Below are positions 54,865 through 64,000 of a stretch of 64,000 bases of DNA, piece by piece (within the stretch, counting starts at the first letter, position 1; each line of letters begins with the position of its first letter). The notes beneath the pieces were generated by a model. It did no database searches, had not been told where the DNA came from, and saw nothing but the letters and a program-made list of their open reading frames with translations. The translations under genes were made by a program, and so were the position numbers. The stretch comes from Bradyrhizobium sp. CB2312 (lineage in GTDB: Bacteria; Pseudomonadota; Alphaproteobacteria; Rhizobiales; Xanthobacteraceae): NCBI RefSeq assembly GCF_029714425.1, contig NZ_CP121668.1, positions 4,795,501 through 4,859,500 on the forward strand. The letters run 5' to 3'.

Positions 54865-56101
54865 CCGTGCGGGTTTCGCCGCGCGCCGATATCGCCATCA
54901 CGACGAGCGCCGCGATGACGTTCGCCGCGGCGCTGAGCAGGATCGGCAGTGCGTAGCTGTGGCTTGAGTCATAGGCAAAGCCGGCGGCGCTCGGGCCGAC
55001 CAGTGTACCGAAGGCGACGCTGGTGTAGAGAACGCCAATGATGCCGCTGACATTGCGTCCGCCAAAATAGTCCATCACGACCGACGGCAGGACCGCAACC
55101 CAGCCGCCGTAGAACACGCCATAGACGAAGGCGAAGGCGGCGAGTGCCCAGACATTTGCCGCAACGGCCCAGATCACCATCGCGAACGCCATTCCGATCA
55201 GCACCATGATCAGCGAGCGGTCGCGGCCCATCCGGTCGGCAAGCGCGCCGAGGAAGAACCGGCCTGCGGTGCTGCCGGCCCCGATCATCCCGAGCAACAG
55301 CACGGCCGAGGATGCCGCGACCCCGTGGTCGCGCGCGTAGGGTACGAGGTGGACGAACGGAACGAAGGCGCCGAAAGAACACACGAGGCACGACACATAG
55401 AGACCGACAAAACGCGTCGATCGGACGGCCTCACGCACCGAGGTGCCGCCTGCATTGGTGGTGGCACCGGCGGCTTCGCGAGGCGGATCACCGTCCGGGT
55501 TGAGGCCCCGGTCCTTCGGATCGTTCTCGATCAACAGCGCGAGTCCACCGCCGAGCAGTGCGATCGCGCCCAGCGCCAGATAAGCGCCGCGCCAGCCGAC
55601 CGATGCGATCAGCAGCGAGGCGAGCGGCGGCATCGCCAGCGTGCCGAGCCCGATGCCGCTGACCGCGAGCCCGGAGGCAAAGCCGCGCCGCCTCACGAAC
55701 CAGCGCTGGACCGCGCCGATCGCGGGAACATAGGCGCAGCCGACCCCAATGCCGACGCCCAGCCCATAGGCGAGATAGACTTCGACGAGCGAGCGCGCGA
55801 GACTTGCGGCCGCAAGCCCGACCGCGACCAGGATCATGCCGACGACCGCAAGCGGCCGCGAGCCGAGCCGATCGGCAAGGGGACCACTGACGACGCCGAG
55901 TGCGAAGTAGAGAAAGCCCGCGATCGAAAACACCAGCGAGATCGAGCCGCGCGAGGCGCCGAAGTCGCGCTGGAGCGGCTCGAGGAAGGTGCTGAACGTG
56001 TAGGCGGAGCCGAAGCCGACGAACATGACGGCGAATGCCGCTGCGACGACGAACCAGCCATGGAAAATGCTCTGATGAGCCCGCGTGGAATGATTGGTCA
56101 A
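54845..56101 (-). CDS. MFS transporter, OxlT/monocarboxylate-like
   Basis: 418 residues with twelve helices (HGWFVVAAAFAVMFVGFGSAYTF at the start is typical of the OxlT/MCT-like group; DRLGSR and ADRMGRD are the cytosolic loop motifs). The start is a TTG at 56101 that overlaps the amidase stop (TTGA), with GGAGGC 5 bases upstream; no ATG is near and the upstream part of the frame lies in the amidase gene. It forms an operon with the amidase and may import its substrate or export its product. Confidence 0.87.
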   Translation of the reverse strand: MTNHSTRAHQSIFHGWFVVAAAFAVMFVGFGSAYTFSTFLEPLQRDFGASRGSISLVFSIAGFLYFALGVVSGPLADRLGSRPLAVVGMILVAVGLAAASLARSLVEVYLAYGLGVGIGVGCAYVPAIGAVQRWFVRRRGFASGLAVSGIGLGTLAMPPLASLLIASVGWRGAYLALGAIALLGGGLALLIENDPKDRGLNPDGDPPREAAGATTNAGGTSVREAVRSTRFVGLYVSCLVCSFGAFVPFVHLVPYARDHGVAASSAVLLLGMIGAGSTAGRFFLGALADRMGRDRSLIMVLIGMAFAMVIWAVAANVWALAAFAFVYGVFYGGWVAVLPSVVMDYFGGRNVSGIIGVLYTSVAFGTLVGPSAAGFAYDSSHSYALPILLSAAANVIAALVVMAISARGETRTVTSATS

Positions 56102-57513
56102 TGTTGCCTCCGCGAGATGAGGGAAGGATGGTGACGATGCCAGGACGTCGCGCGCTGGAATGCGGCGCCGGAACGGACCAGCACGGCTTCGTCGAGATGG
56201 GCGGCGACGAGTTGGAACGCGATCGGCATTCCGTCCGCCGATGCGCCGCCCGGCAGCGTGATCGTGGGATGTCCGGTCATGTCGAACGGGCAGGTGTAGC
56301 GCTGCAGCTTTGCGATCAGGTCCGGCCGCTCTCCGAGCGTGCTGATCATGGCGAGCGTCACAGGCGGCAACGGGTGCACCGGGATCAGCAGCAGGTCGAT
56401 GGTCTCGAACAGTGCAACCACGCGTCCGCGCAGCGCGAGTCGTCGCAAAAGGATCTTCTGGTAATCGCGCGCGGACAGCGCGCGACCGGCCTCGATCACC
56501 GCGGCGAGGATCGGGCCATACTCGTCCTTGCGGACGGGATAAGTCGCCTCGTGCGCGACCGCAGCCTCGATCGCGCAATTCGGCGCCCAATCGGCGATGG
56601 CCTGCGTCACGTCGGGAAATTTGACATCGACGGTGTCAGCGCCGAGCGAGCGGAAGGCGTCGATAGCGTCCGCCAGCACACGCTGCGTCGTGACCTCCAC
56701 GTCGTCATTGTTCCAAGCCGCGTCGACACCGATCCGCAAGCCGCGCAGGTCCTGTGCAGCCGCGGCCAGAAAGTCGGGCACCGGATCGCACAGCGACGTG
56801 GGATCGTTCGGGTCGTGTCCCGCGATCACGCCGAGCAGCGCGCCGGCATCGGTCGCGCTGCGAGCGATCGGGCCGACATGGTCGAGCGTCGCGGCCAGCT
56901 CGAACGCACCGTGGCGGCTGACCCGCCCCCAGCTGGGCTTCAGTCCGGTCAGGCCGTTGGCGGCCGCCGGCCAGCGGATCGACCCGCCGGTGTCGGAGCC
57001 GAGCGAGGCGAAGCAGAGCCCGGCGGCCGTCGCGACTGCCGGGCCGCTGGATGAAATGCCCGGCCAGTAAGCCGCATTCCACGGATTCTTCGGCGGCGTC
57101 ACCAGCGGATGGTGATCGGAATAGGCGCCTTCCGTGAGCTGCACCTTGCCGAGCACCACCGCGCCGGCGTCCCTGAGCCGCCGCACCACGGTCGCATCTT
57201 CAAGGGGACGAAAGTCGCGATGAAGTGTGGTGCCAGCCGCTGTCGGAATACCCTTGGTCCAGAACAGATCCTTCAGCGCTATCGGCACGCCGTGCAGCGG
57301 GCCCCGATATCGGCCATGTGCGATTTCGGCGTCCGCGGCTTTCGCCGCGGCGATTGCCGTTTCCGCCATCACGTGGACATAGCTGCAGAGCTCACGGTCC
57401 ACAGCGTCGATACGGCCGAGTTGCGCGCGAGTCACTTCCAGCGCGGAGATGTCGCGCGCCTTGATGCGCGCCGCGAGCTCGGTGAGTTCGAGATAGTGAA
57501 GGGCTTCGGTCAC
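56098..57513 (-). CDS. amidase-signature hydrolase
   Basis: 471 residues. The Ser-Ser-Lys triad is visible: Lys in PIALKDLFW, the first Ser in GISSSGPAVATAAG, and the nucleophile Ser in GSDTGGSIRWPA. It hydrolyses a carboxylic amide of unknown identity. It starts with GTG (57513) after TGGAGAACG. With the MFS gene it forms a two-gene operon, divergent from a CGNR-type regulator. It is not GatA by context, since gatB and gatC are absent. Confidence 0.9.
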   Translation of the reverse strand: MTEALHYLELTELAARIKARDISALEVTRAQLGRIDAVDRELCSYVHVMAETAIAAAKAADAEIAHGRYRGPLHGVPIALKDLFWTKGIPTAAGTTLHRDFRPLEDATVVRRLRDAGAVVLGKVQLTEGAYSDHHPLVTPPKNPWNAAYWPGISSSGPAVATAAGLCFASLGSDTGGSIRWPAAANGLTGLKPSWGRVSRHGAFELAATLDHVGPIARSATDAGALLGVIAGHDPNDPTSLCDPVPDFLAAAAQDLRGLRIGVDAAWNNDDVEVTTQRVLADAIDAFRSLGADTVDVKFPDVTQAIADWAPNCAIEAAVAHEATYPVRKDEYGPILAAVIEAGRALSARDYQKILLRRLALRGRVVALFETIDLLLIPVHPLPPVTLAMISTLGERPDLIAKLQRYTCPFDMTGHPTITLPGGASADGMPIAFQLVAAHLDEAVLVRSGAAFQRATSWHRHHPSLISRRQH

Positions 57514-57548
57514 GGTTCGCGTTCTCCATCATCGACACGTGTAAAAAG

Positions 57549-57599
57549 ATTATACCGGTGTTGGTTGCTGTCAACCGGTAAATCTGTTTTACTGGTGTT
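57549..57599. promoter_or_regulatory. divergent control region with three ACCGGT-like sites
   Basis: TACCGGTGTT (57553-57562), AACCGGTAAA (57573-57582, inverted) and TTACTGGTGTT (about 57589-57599) lie between the amidase and CGNR genes. On the minus strand TTGACA (57574-57569) and TATAAT (57554-57549) are perfect hexamers but only 14 bases apart. The sites overlap them, suggesting operators for the CGNR protein. Confidence 0.6.
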
Positions 57600-57617
57600 C
57601 CAATCCCTGGTGGTCCG

Positions 57618-58211
57618 ATGTCGAAAGAGTCCCGCAAATTCAAGGTTCCCGATGTGTTGGCGAACGTCTACGACTTCGCCAACACGCTCGATGTCCGCCA
57701 TTTCACGCATTTCGGCGTGGCGCACCCGCAAGGCGACGAACTCGGCGGACCGAAGCAACTGGCGGACTGGATGCGGGAACGCGGTCTTGGGGGGGAGGTC
57801 GGACGTGTCACGCCCGCAATGCTCGAGACTGCGCTACAGCTGCGCGGCGCCTTGCGCGATTATCTGCAGTGCGAGCCGGCTGAGCGGCGCCGCAACAAGG
57901 ACGTTCTCGACGCGCTTGGCCACGCTCTCGCGCCGTTTCCATTGCGGGTGGAGGCGCGTGCCGGGCGCGGCGCAATATTGTCGGCGGTGCGTGAGGATGC
58001 GCTTGGCGGCCTCTCCATGATTGCGATCGAGCTTCACGATGCCACGCTGCTGGGAACGCTCGACCGATTGAAGATGTGCGCGTCCGAGGAGTGCCGCCGG
58101 GTGTTCTTCGACCGCTCGAAACCATCGACGCGGCGCTGGTGCATGTCGACGCTGTGCGGAAACCGCGTGAAGACGCGTGCCTATCGCGAACGGCAGCGCG
58201 AGGCGAAATAG
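57618..58211 (+). CDS. CGNR zinc-finger (ABATE-domain) regulator
   Basis: 197 residues. The N-terminal ABATE-like domain (about 10-140; NTLDVRHF) is followed by a zinc-ribbon (CASEECRRVFFDRS, then WCMSTLCGNRVKTRAYRER) with the CGNR motif that names the family. Members are thought to be stress-responsive transcription regulators. ATG 57618 follows GGTGGTCCG. Divergence from the amidase-MFS operon and shared operator-like repeats suggest that it controls those genes. Confidence 0.88.
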   Translation: MSKESRKFKVPDVLANVYDFANTLDVRHFTHFGVAHPQGDELGGPKQLADWMRERGLGGEVGRVTPAMLETALQLRGALRDYLQCEPAERRRNKDVLDALGHALAPFPLRVEARAGRGAILSAVREDALGGLSMIAIELHDATLLGTLDRLKMCASEECRRVFFDRSKPSTRRWCMSTLCGNRVKTRAYRERQREAK

Positions 58212-58214
58212 ATA

Positions 58215-58733
58215 TCAGGCGCGGTAATGGCCCGACTTGCCGCCGAGCTTCTCGACGAGATGGATGCCGTCGATGCGCACGCCGCGCTCCACCGCCTTGA
58301 TCATGTCGTAGATGGTCAGGCACGCGACCGAAACGGCCGTGAGCGCCTCCATCTCGACGCCGGTCGGTCCCGTCACTTTCACGCTGGCGCGGACGAGGCA
58401 GCCGGGCAGCTTCGTGTCAGGCTCGATGTCGACCGTGACCTTCGACAGCGCGAGCGGATGACAGAGCGGGATCAGTTCCGAGGTGCGTTTCGCGGCCATG
58501 ATGCCGGCGATGCGCGCGGTGCCGAGCACGTCGCCCTTCTTGGCATTGCCCGAGACGATCAGGTCGAGCGTCGCCCTGGTCATGACGACGCGGCCTTCGG
58601 CGACGGCGAGCCGCTCGGTCGCGGGCTTCTCCGAGACGTCGACCATCCGCGCCTCGCCGGAGGCGCCGATGTGGGTCAGGGCAGGGCGGGCCTTCGCTCT
58701 AGACGGCTTGGATGCAGACGGCTTGCGCGCCAT
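58215..58733 (-). CDS. moaC: cyclic pyranopterin monophosphate synthase
   Basis: 172 residues. Second enzyme step of molybdenum cofactor synthesis. Seen: [19 protein letters not shown], the active-site loop [11 protein letters not shown], and [24 protein letters not shown] 58733 lies one base after the trpC stop (TGACATG), so the two are coupled. A basic, Ala-rich 20-residue N-terminal extension ([16 protein letters not shown]) precedes the core; it is longer than in E. coli. Confidence 0.95.
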   Translation of the reverse strand: MARKPSASKPSRAKARPALTHIGASGEARMVDVSEKPATERLAVAEGRVVMTRATLDLIVSGNAKKGDVLGTARIAGIMAAKRTSELIPLCHPLALSKVTVDIEPDTKLPGCLVRASVKVTGPTGVEMEALTAVSVACLTIYDMIKAVERGVRIDGIHLVEKLGGKSGHYRA

Positions 58734-58734
58734 G

Positions 58735-59556
58735 TCAGCGCGCGCCCGTGGCGCGTGCCGCGGTCTCACGCGTGAGCAGCGCGCGCGTGGCGGCCGTCAC
58801 GTCGGACTGCCGCATCAGGCTCTCGCCGACCAGGAAGGTCGACATGCCGACGCGCTCGAGCCGCGCGAGGTCTGCGGGCGTGAAGATGCCGCTCTCGCCG
58901 ACCATCAGCCGCTCGCCGGGGATCAGCGGCGCCAGCGTCTCGCTGGTCGCGAGCGTGGTCTCGAAGGTACGAAGATTGCGATTGTTGACGCCGATCATCG
59001 GCGAGCGGAGTTTCAGCGCGCGGTCGAGTTCGGCGCGGTCGTGGATCTCGATCAGCACGTCCATGCCGTAGGCGATTGCCGCGTCTTCGAGATCTTTTGC
59101 CGTGGCATCGTCGAGCGCCGCCATGATGATCAGGATGCAGTCGGCGCCGTGCGCGCGGGCCTCCGCCACCTGATAGGTGTCGAACATGAAATCCTTGCGC
59201 AGCACCGGCAGCGACGTCGCCGCGCGCGCCGCCGCCATGAAATCGAGATGGCCCTGGAACGAGGGCGTGTCGGTCAGCACCGACAGGCAGGCCGCGCCGC
59301 CGGCCTCATAGGCCTTGGCGAGCACGGGCGGATCGAAGTCGGCGCGGATCAGCCCCTTGGAGGGCGAGGCCTTCTTCACCTCCGCGATCAGTGCGAAGTC
59401 GCCATTGGCGTGCTTGGCCTTGAGGGCGCGCACGAAGCCGCGGGGAGCGGCTTGCGCCTTGGCCCTGGCCTCGACGTCCGAGAGCGACTGCGCGCGCTTG
59501 GCCGCGGCGATCTCCCCGCGCTTGTAGGCTTCGATCTTGGTCAGGATATCCGACAT
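58735..59556 (-). CDS. trpC: indole-3-glycerol phosphate synthase
   Basis: 273 residues, TIM barrel. Fourth step of tryptophan synthesis. Catalytic Lys in [15 protein letters not shown] and later LRKDFMFD; Glu in [13 protein letters not shown] region; [11 protein letters not shown] and [11 protein letters not shown] bind phosphate. Lies 7 bases after trpD and overlaps nothing. The trpD-trpC-moaC order is standard in alphaproteobacteria; trpF is not fused. Confidence 0.96.
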   Translation of the reverse strand: MSDILTKIEAYKRGEIAAAKRAQSLSDVEARAKAQAAPRGFVRALKAKHANGDFALIAEVKKASPSKGLIRADFDPPVLAKAYEAGGAACLSVLTDTPSFQGHLDFMAAARAATSLPVLRKDFMFDTYQVAEARAHGADCILIIMAALDDATAKDLEDAAIAYGMDVLIEIHDRAELDRALKLRSPMIGVNNRNLRTFETTLATSETLAPLIPGERLMVGESGIFTPADLARLERVGMSTFLVGESLMRQSDVTAATRALLTRETAARATGAR

Positions 59557-59563
59557 GGGAAAC

Positions 59564-60577
59564 TCAGCCGTTCGAGACCGCGATCAGGTGCTTCAGCCGC
59601 GCGCTTGCCGCGCCGCTGTCGAGCGATTTTGCGCCGATCGCGACGCCTTCCTTCAGATCCTTGGCGCGGCCGGCCACCACCAGCGCAGCGGCGGCATTCA
59701 TCAGGGCAACGTCGCGGTACGGGCTCGGCTTGCCGTCGAGCACGTTTTGCAGCGCGACCGCATTGGCGTCGGCGTCACCGCCCTTGAGTGCGCCGGGCTC
59801 GCAGCGCGACAGGCCGGCCTCTTCCGGCGTCACCTCGAAATTCCGGATCTCGCCCTTGTGGAGCGCGGAGACGAAGGTCGGGCCGGTGAGAGTGATCTCG
59901 TCGAGACCGTCGGAGCCATGCACGACCCAGGCGGATTCCGAGCCGAGGTTTTTCAGCACCTGCGCCAGCGGCTGCACCCATTGCCTGGAGAATACGCCGA
60001 CCATCTGCCGCTTCACCCCGGCCGGGTTGGACAGGGGCCCAAGCAGGTTGAAGATCGTGCGCGTCGCCAGCTCGACCCGGGTCGGGCCGACGTTCTTCAT
60101 GGCGGGATGATGGGCAGGTGCGAACATGAAGCCGATGCCGCATTCGCGCACGCAGCGGCCGACCTGCTCCGGCCTGAGGTCGATCTTCACCCCGAGCGAA
60201 GCCAGCACGTCGGCGGCGCCCGAGCGCGACGACAGCGCGCGGTTGCCATGCTTGGCCACGGGCAGGCCGGTGCCCGAGACGATGAAGGAGGCGCAGGTCG
60301 AGACGTTGACCGAGCCGGAGCCGTCGCCGCCGGTGCCGACGATGTCGACGGCATCTGCCGGCGCATCGACAGTGAGCATCTTGGAGCGCATCGCCGACAC
60401 CGCGCCGGTGATCTCGTCCACGGTCTCGCCACGGACCCTGAGCGCCATCAAGAGGCCGCCCATCTGCGAGGGCGTGGCCTCGCCGGACATCATGGCGTCG
60501 AAGGCGGAAGCTGCTTCCTCACGCGACAGGCTGGCGCCGGTCGCCACTTTTCCAATGATCGATTTCAGGTCGTCCAT
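59564..60577 (-). CDS. trpD: anthranilate phosphoribosyltransferase
   Basis: 337 residues. Second step of tryptophan synthesis. PRPP-binding [18 protein letters not shown] (about 77-94) and [17 protein letters not shown], anthranilate site near [12 protein letters not shown]. Preceded by a PpiD-like gene with 14 bases between. No attenuator leader is evident upstream. Confidence 0.96.
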   Translation of the reverse strand: MDDLKSIIGKVATGASLSREEAASAFDAMMSGEATPSQMGGLLMALRVRGETVDEITGAVSAMRSKMLTVDAPADAVDIVGTGGDGSGSVNVSTCASFIVSGTGLPVAKHGNRALSSRSGAADVLASLGVKIDLRPEQVGRCVRECGIGFMFAPAHHPAMKNVGPTRVELATRTIFNLLGPLSNPAGVKRQMVGVFSRQWVQPLAQVLKNLGSESAWVVHGSDGLDEITLTGPTFVSALHKGEIRNFEVTPEEAGLSRCEPGALKGGDADANAVALQNVLDGKPSPYRDVALMNAAAALVVAGRAKDLKEGVAIGAKSLDSGAASARLKHLIAVSNG

Positions 60578-60591
60578 CGCGTGCTTTCAAC

Positions 60592-62490
60592 TCACTGGTT
60601 CGCGCCGGTCACCTGCGCGAAGGCGGCCTGATTAATGGTGGTCCCGATGTCGGTTTCAAGCTTGTTGACGTAGGCGGCGACCTGCTCCTCGGTGAGCGCG
60701 CGGTCGAGGCTGTCCTTCAGCTTCTTGACTGCATCCGAGGCGGCATCGACCGCAGGATCGATGACGTCGGTGACGCGGAAGACGATCACCTCGCTGCCGC
60801 CGCTCACGGGCGTTTGCCCGACGCCGTCCTTGGCCGTGCGGAAGGCGGCCGCCACGACGGCCGCAGGCACGCCGGCGGGCGAGTCGTCGCGCTTGAAGCC
60901 CGAGGCGGTCTCGACCTTGACGCCGATCGCGGCGGCTTCATCTGCGAGCTTGCCGCCCGCTTCGAGCTTCTGCACCATCTCGGTCGCCTTGGCCTTCAGC
61001 TTGGCCGCGATCTGGTCCTGGTGCCAGCGCGCCTCGACCTGGTCACGGACCTCGTCGAGATTGCGGTCGCGCGAGGGCGTGATGGCGAGCACGTCGTACC
61101 AGACATAGCCGCCCTTGAACGAGATCGAGTCGTTGTCGACGCCGACATCGGTGTTGAAGGCCTGCGACACCACGTCGAGGCCTTGCGGGATGTTGGCGAC
61201 CGGCTGGCCGTTGGGCGCGCGGCCGGAACGGTCGACGGCGTCGATGGTCACGGCGGTGAGGCCGAGCTTCTGCGCCGCCTCGATCACGCTGGAGCCGCCG
61301 CCGCGCTCGTCTTCCATCTTGTCGCGGAGATCGGCGACCTTGACGCGCGCGCGCTCGGTCGCGATCTCGCGCTTGATGTCGGCTGCGACCTTTGCAAAGT
61401 CCGGCTCGACGCCGGGCTCGATCTTGTCGACCCTGACGAGGGAGACGCCGAGAGCGCCCTGGATCGGCTGGCTGATCTCACCGGCGGGCAGCGCGAAGGC
61501 GGCATTGCCGACCGCGGAGTCGAGTGAGGATTTGGTCACGAGCCCAAGGTCGACGTCCGAGGCGCTCAGCCCGCGCTCCTTGCCGAGGTCCTCGAACGAC
61601 GCGCCGCCGACGAGGCGCTCGCGAGCGGCCTGCGCCTCGGCGGCGTTCGGGAATACGAGTTGCTGGATCTGGCGCTTCTCGGGCGTGCCGAACCGGTCCT
61701 TGCGCTGGTCGAACACCTTCCTGGCGTCCTCGTCCGACACTTCGGTCCACTTGCCGATCTCCTCCGGCGAGACCATGACGAAGGCGATCTTGCGATATTC
61801 GGGGGCGCGGAACTGGACCTTGTGATCCTCGAAATAGGCGGCGAGCGCCTCGGGCGAGGGCGCGTCGATCTGACCCGCCTGCGCTGCGTCGAGCCTGACG
61901 AACTCGATGGCGCGCTGCTCGTTCTGGAATCGCGTCAGTACGTCGATCATCGCCTTCGGCGGCTCGAGGCCGGCGCCGATCGTGCCGGTGATCTGCCGGC
62001 GCAGCGACACCTTGCGCTGTTCGGAGACGTAGCGCTGCTCGGTGTAGCCGAAATTGCGGATGACGGCCTGGAAGCGGTTCGCGTCGAACTTGCCGTCGAC
62101 GCCCTTGAAGTTGGGCTCGTTCATGATGACCTGGCGGATCTGCTCGTCGGACTGGCCGAGCCCGAGGCGGCGCGCCTCTTCGTCGAGCGCGGCTTCCGCG
62201 ATGGTCTGCTGCAACACCTGCCGGTCGAGGCCGAAGGCGCGCGCCTGGTCGGGCGTCAGCGGACGACCGAACTGGCGGCCGATCTGCTGCAGGCGGTCGG
62301 TGTAGATCTGGCGGAACTCGTTCAGCGAAATCTCGGTGTGGCCGACCTTTGCCACCGTGGACTGACCGAAGCCGCGGAAGATGTCGGCGATGCCCCAAAT
62401 GCCGAAACTGATGATCAGCACGCCCATCACGATCGCCATAATGGTCTTGCCGACCCAGTTTGATGAGGCCTTGCGCATTCCTCGAAGCAT
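60592..62490 (-). CDS. ppiD: PpiD/SurA-like periplasmic peptidyl-prolyl isomerase
   Basis: 632 residues. A short cytosolic start, one membrane helix (about 16-36, VGKTIMAIVMGVLIISFGIWG), a SurA-like chaperone domain (about 50-180) and a parvulin domain (about 230-360; the core QIQQLVFPNAAEAQAARERL and ALPAGEISQPIQ). It helps fold secreted and outer membrane proteins as they leave SecYEG. ATG 62490 is preferred; an ATG four codons later has GAGGA too close. The frame continues upstream without conservation. First gene of the trp/moaC operon and divergent from tpiA. Confidence 0.9.
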   Translation of the reverse strand: MLRGMRKASSNWVGKTIMAIVMGVLIISFGIWGIADIFRGFGQSTVAKVGHTEISLNEFRQIYTDRLQQIGRQFGRPLTPDQARAFGLDRQVLQQTIAEAALDEEARRLGLGQSDEQIRQVIMNEPNFKGVDGKFDANRFQAVIRNFGYTEQRYVSEQRKVSLRRQITGTIGAGLEPPKAMIDVLTRFQNEQRAIEFVRLDAAQAGQIDAPSPEALAAYFEDHKVQFRAPEYRKIAFVMVSPEEIGKWTEVSDEDARKVFDQRKDRFGTPEKRQIQQLVFPNAAEAQAARERLVGGASFEDLGKERGLSASDVDLGLVTKSSLDSAVGNAAFALPAGEISQPIQGALGVSLVRVDKIEPGVEPDFAKVAADIKREIATERARVKVADLRDKMEDERGGGSSVIEAAQKLGLTAVTIDAVDRSGRAPNGQPVANIPQGLDVVSQAFNTDVGVDNDSISFKGGYVWYDVLAITPSRDRNLDEVRDQVEARWHQDQIAAKLKAKATEMVQKLEAGGKLADEAAAIGVKVETASGFKRDDSPAGVPAAVVAAAFRTAKDGVGQTPVSGGSEVIVFRVTDVIDPAVDAASDAVKKLKDSLDRALTEEQVAAYVNKLETDIGTTINQAAFAQVTGANQ

Positions 62491-62714
62491 TTGGTCCAAC
62501 TTGTTTTGGTCAGGAGGGGAACGGGAGCGCGTCTTAATGCAGATTCCGCAAAAGCGCCTCACCAAATTGATCAATCATCATAAAGTGGCGGCTTTGCCCC
62601 CGCAACCTCAGGTCAGGCGGTCTCCGAGAGCTGCGGTTAAAGGCCTCTGGTCTCTGGAACTGCCGCGACAGCTCTGCTAGCGCATGCGCAAACCTCATTT
62701 TGCTGGAAATTGAC

Positions 62715-63470
62715 ATGACCGACGCCATCCGCCCCCTGATCGCCGGCAACTGGAAAATGAACGGCCTGAAAGGTTCGGCTGCCGAATTCGACGCCATGCT
62801 CAACGGCGCGGCAGACGTCGCCGCTAAAGCTGACCTGCTGGTCTGCCCGCCGGCGACGCTGATAGCGGCCTTTGCCGACAAGGCACGCGGCAAGAAGGTC
62901 GCGGTCGGGGCCCAGGATTGTCATCCCAAGGCCTCCGGCGCCCATACCGGCGATATCGCCGCCGAAATGCTGGCCGATGCAGGGGCGAGCGCCATCATCG
63001 TCGGCCATTCAGAGCGCCGCGCCGACCACGGCGAGGGCGACGCCCTTGTCAGGCAGAAGGCGGAAGCCGCCTGGCGGGCCGGGTTGGTCGCGATCGTCTG
63101 CATCGGCGAGACGCAAGGCCAGCGCGATGCCGGCCAGACCCTGGATATCCTGCGCGGCCAGCTGGATGGCTCGCTGCCGGACGCCTCTACCGCCGCCAAC
63201 TTGGTGGTGGCGTATGAGCCGGTCTGGGCCATCGGCACCGGTCTCACCCCCACGGCCCAGGATGTCGAGCAGATTCATGGCTTTATCCGGGAACTCCTGA
63301 CCTCCCGGTTCAAGGCCGAAGGAACCAAGATGCGCATCCTCTATGGCGGCTCGGTCAAGCCGTCCAATGCGGCCGAGCTGATGGCGGTCAAGAACGTCAA
63401 CGGCGCCTTGGTCGGCGGTGCCAGCCTGAAGGCGGCCGATTTCCTTGCGATTGCCAAGGGCTGCCCCTAG
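62715..63470 (+). CDS. tpiA: triosephosphate isomerase
   Basis: 251 residues. Interconverts dihydroxyacetone phosphate and glyceraldehyde 3-phosphate. Lys in AGNWKMNG, electrophilic His in VGHSERR, catalytic Glu in [13 protein letters not shown] and phosphate loop [10 protein letters not shown] are all present. ATG 62715 was chosen over a TTG five codons upstream. It is followed by secG. Confidence 0.97.
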   Translation: MTDAIRPLIAGNWKMNGLKGSAAEFDAMLNGAADVAAKADLLVCPPATLIAAFADKARGKKVAVGAQDCHPKASGAHTGDIAAEMLADAGASAIIVGHSERRADHGEGDALVRQKAEAAWRAGLVAIVCIGETQGQRDAGQTLDILRGQLDGSLPDASTAANLVVAYEPVWAIGTGLTPTAQDVEQIHGFIRELLTSRFKAEGTKMRILYGGSVKPSNAAELMAVKNVNGALVGGASLKAADFLAIAKGCP

Positions 63471-63495
63471 CTATTCCAAACCATTGGTATGAGCC

Positions 63496-63526
63496 CGATC
63501 GGGGGTGGCAATGCCCCTCCCGATCG
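63496..63526 (+). terminator. weak hairpin between tpiA and secG
   Basis: CGATCGGG and CCCGATCG pair around a 15-base loop that can extend the stem. No T-run follows, so it may be an attenuating or processing structure rather than a full terminator. Confidence 0.35.
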
Positions 63527-63609
63527 TGTAACACCGCGCAACTTCAGGAAAACCCGCGAAGCGCGACCGGCCGCCGTCAGGCGCTGCCCGCTTGTGACGG
63601 AAGGACATT

Positions 63610-63996
63610 ATGCAGACCATTGTCATCGTCATCCACCTCATGATCGTCGCCGTCATGATCGGCGCCGTCCTGCTCCAGAAGTCGGAAGGCGGCGGCCTCG
63701 GTATGGGGGGCGGCGCCGGCTTCATGTCGAGCCGGGGCACCGCGAACCTGTTGACGCGGACCACCGCGATCCTCGCCGCCGGGTTCTTCATCACCAGCCT
63801 GTTCCTGTCCTGGCATGCTGGATATAGCCGCGCGCCCTCGTCGATCATCGGCCAGCCGGCCTCGCAGAGCCAGCCGGCCGGCGGCGCGCCGATCTCGGCA
63901 CCGACCTCGGGCGGCATCCTCGACACGCTGAAGAAGGCCGACGAGCAGCAGCAGAACCAGGCGCCGTCGGGCCCGCAGGTGCCGCGCTCGCAATAA
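63610..63996 (+). CDS. secG: preprotein translocase subunit SecG
   Basis: 128 residues. Two membrane helices (about 2-20 and 50-70), separated by the conserved loop LLQKSEGGGLGMGGG and followed by SRGTANLLTR. It assists SecYE translocation. The C-terminal tail (about 80-128) is rich in Pro, Gln and Ser, as in rhizobial SecG, and longer than in E. coli. ATG 63610 follows GACGGAAGGACATT. The stop lies at the window's end. Confidence 0.96.
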   Translation: MQTIVIVIHLMIVAVMIGAVLLQKSEGGGLGMGGGAGFMSSRGTANLLTRTTAILAAGFFITSLFLSWHAGYSRAPSSIIGQPASQSQPAGGAPISAPTSGGILDTLKKADEQQQNQAPSGPQVPRSQ

Positions 63997-64000
63997 AGCA

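Noticed and set aside
56098..57513. amidase gene as gatA
   Set aside because: There are no gatB or gatC neighbours, and its operon partner is an MFS transporter; a catabolic amidase fits better.

Overview
The window is a GC-rich alphaproteobacterial chromosome segment, most likely Bradyrhizobium or a close relative in the Nitrobacteraceae. This is inferred from the order of core genes, DUF3551 proteins, Omp25/Omp31-type outer membrane protein, GAAC-N7-GAAC SOS boxes, and palindromic repeats of a kind common in Bradyrhizobium. No tRNA, rRNA, CRISPR array, prophage or insertion sequence was recognised.

Layout. Positions 1-5700 hold accessory genes: the end of a response regulator, an exported ClpP-like protein, a methionine aminopeptidase whose last motif is out of frame, an MFS exporter, two tandem DUF3551 proteins and an outer membrane beta-barrel protein. 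At 5797-5965 a promoter overlapped by two LexA boxes drives an unlisted 32-residue membrane protein, directly ahead of dnaE (6148-9651). An exported beta-carbonic anhydrase and a catalytically dead caspase-like protein with a proline-rich tail follow.

From 13.4 to 28.4 kb, all on the plus strand, lies a classic growth block: rpsB, tsf, pyrH, frr, uppS, cdsA, dxr, rseP, bamA, lpxD, fabZ, lpxA, lpxI, lpxB. It covers translation, UMP and isoprenoid precursors, phospholipid and undecaprenyl carriers, outer membrane assembly and lipid A. Tight spacing and ATGA, GTGA or TGATG junctions show translational coupling.

From 28.5 to 34.7 kb a minus-strand sugar island (ROK repressor, binding protein, two permeases, ATPase, dehydrogenase) is flanked by two copies of the same palindromic repeat and separates lpxB from gltA. 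Next come gltA and gltX (minus), a quinone reductase-like flavoprotein, glnS, two small proteins and comEC (plus), then lexA and moeA (minus).

From 46.6 to 58.2 kb is a second accessory stretch: a micro-operon of small proteins, a HAD hydrolase with lldD, ctpA, an SDR, a GGDEF-EAL protein, a lone Flp pilin behind a sigma-54 promoter, and an amidase-MFS operon divergent from a CGNR-type regulator. The end returns to core genes: moaC-trpC-trpD-ppiD-like (minus), tpiA and secG (plus).

The most interesting signals are the SOS-controlled micro-membrane protein beside dnaE, the pseudo-caspase, the sigma-54 pilin promoter, the repeat-bracketed sugar island and the frameshift in the aminopeptidase gene.
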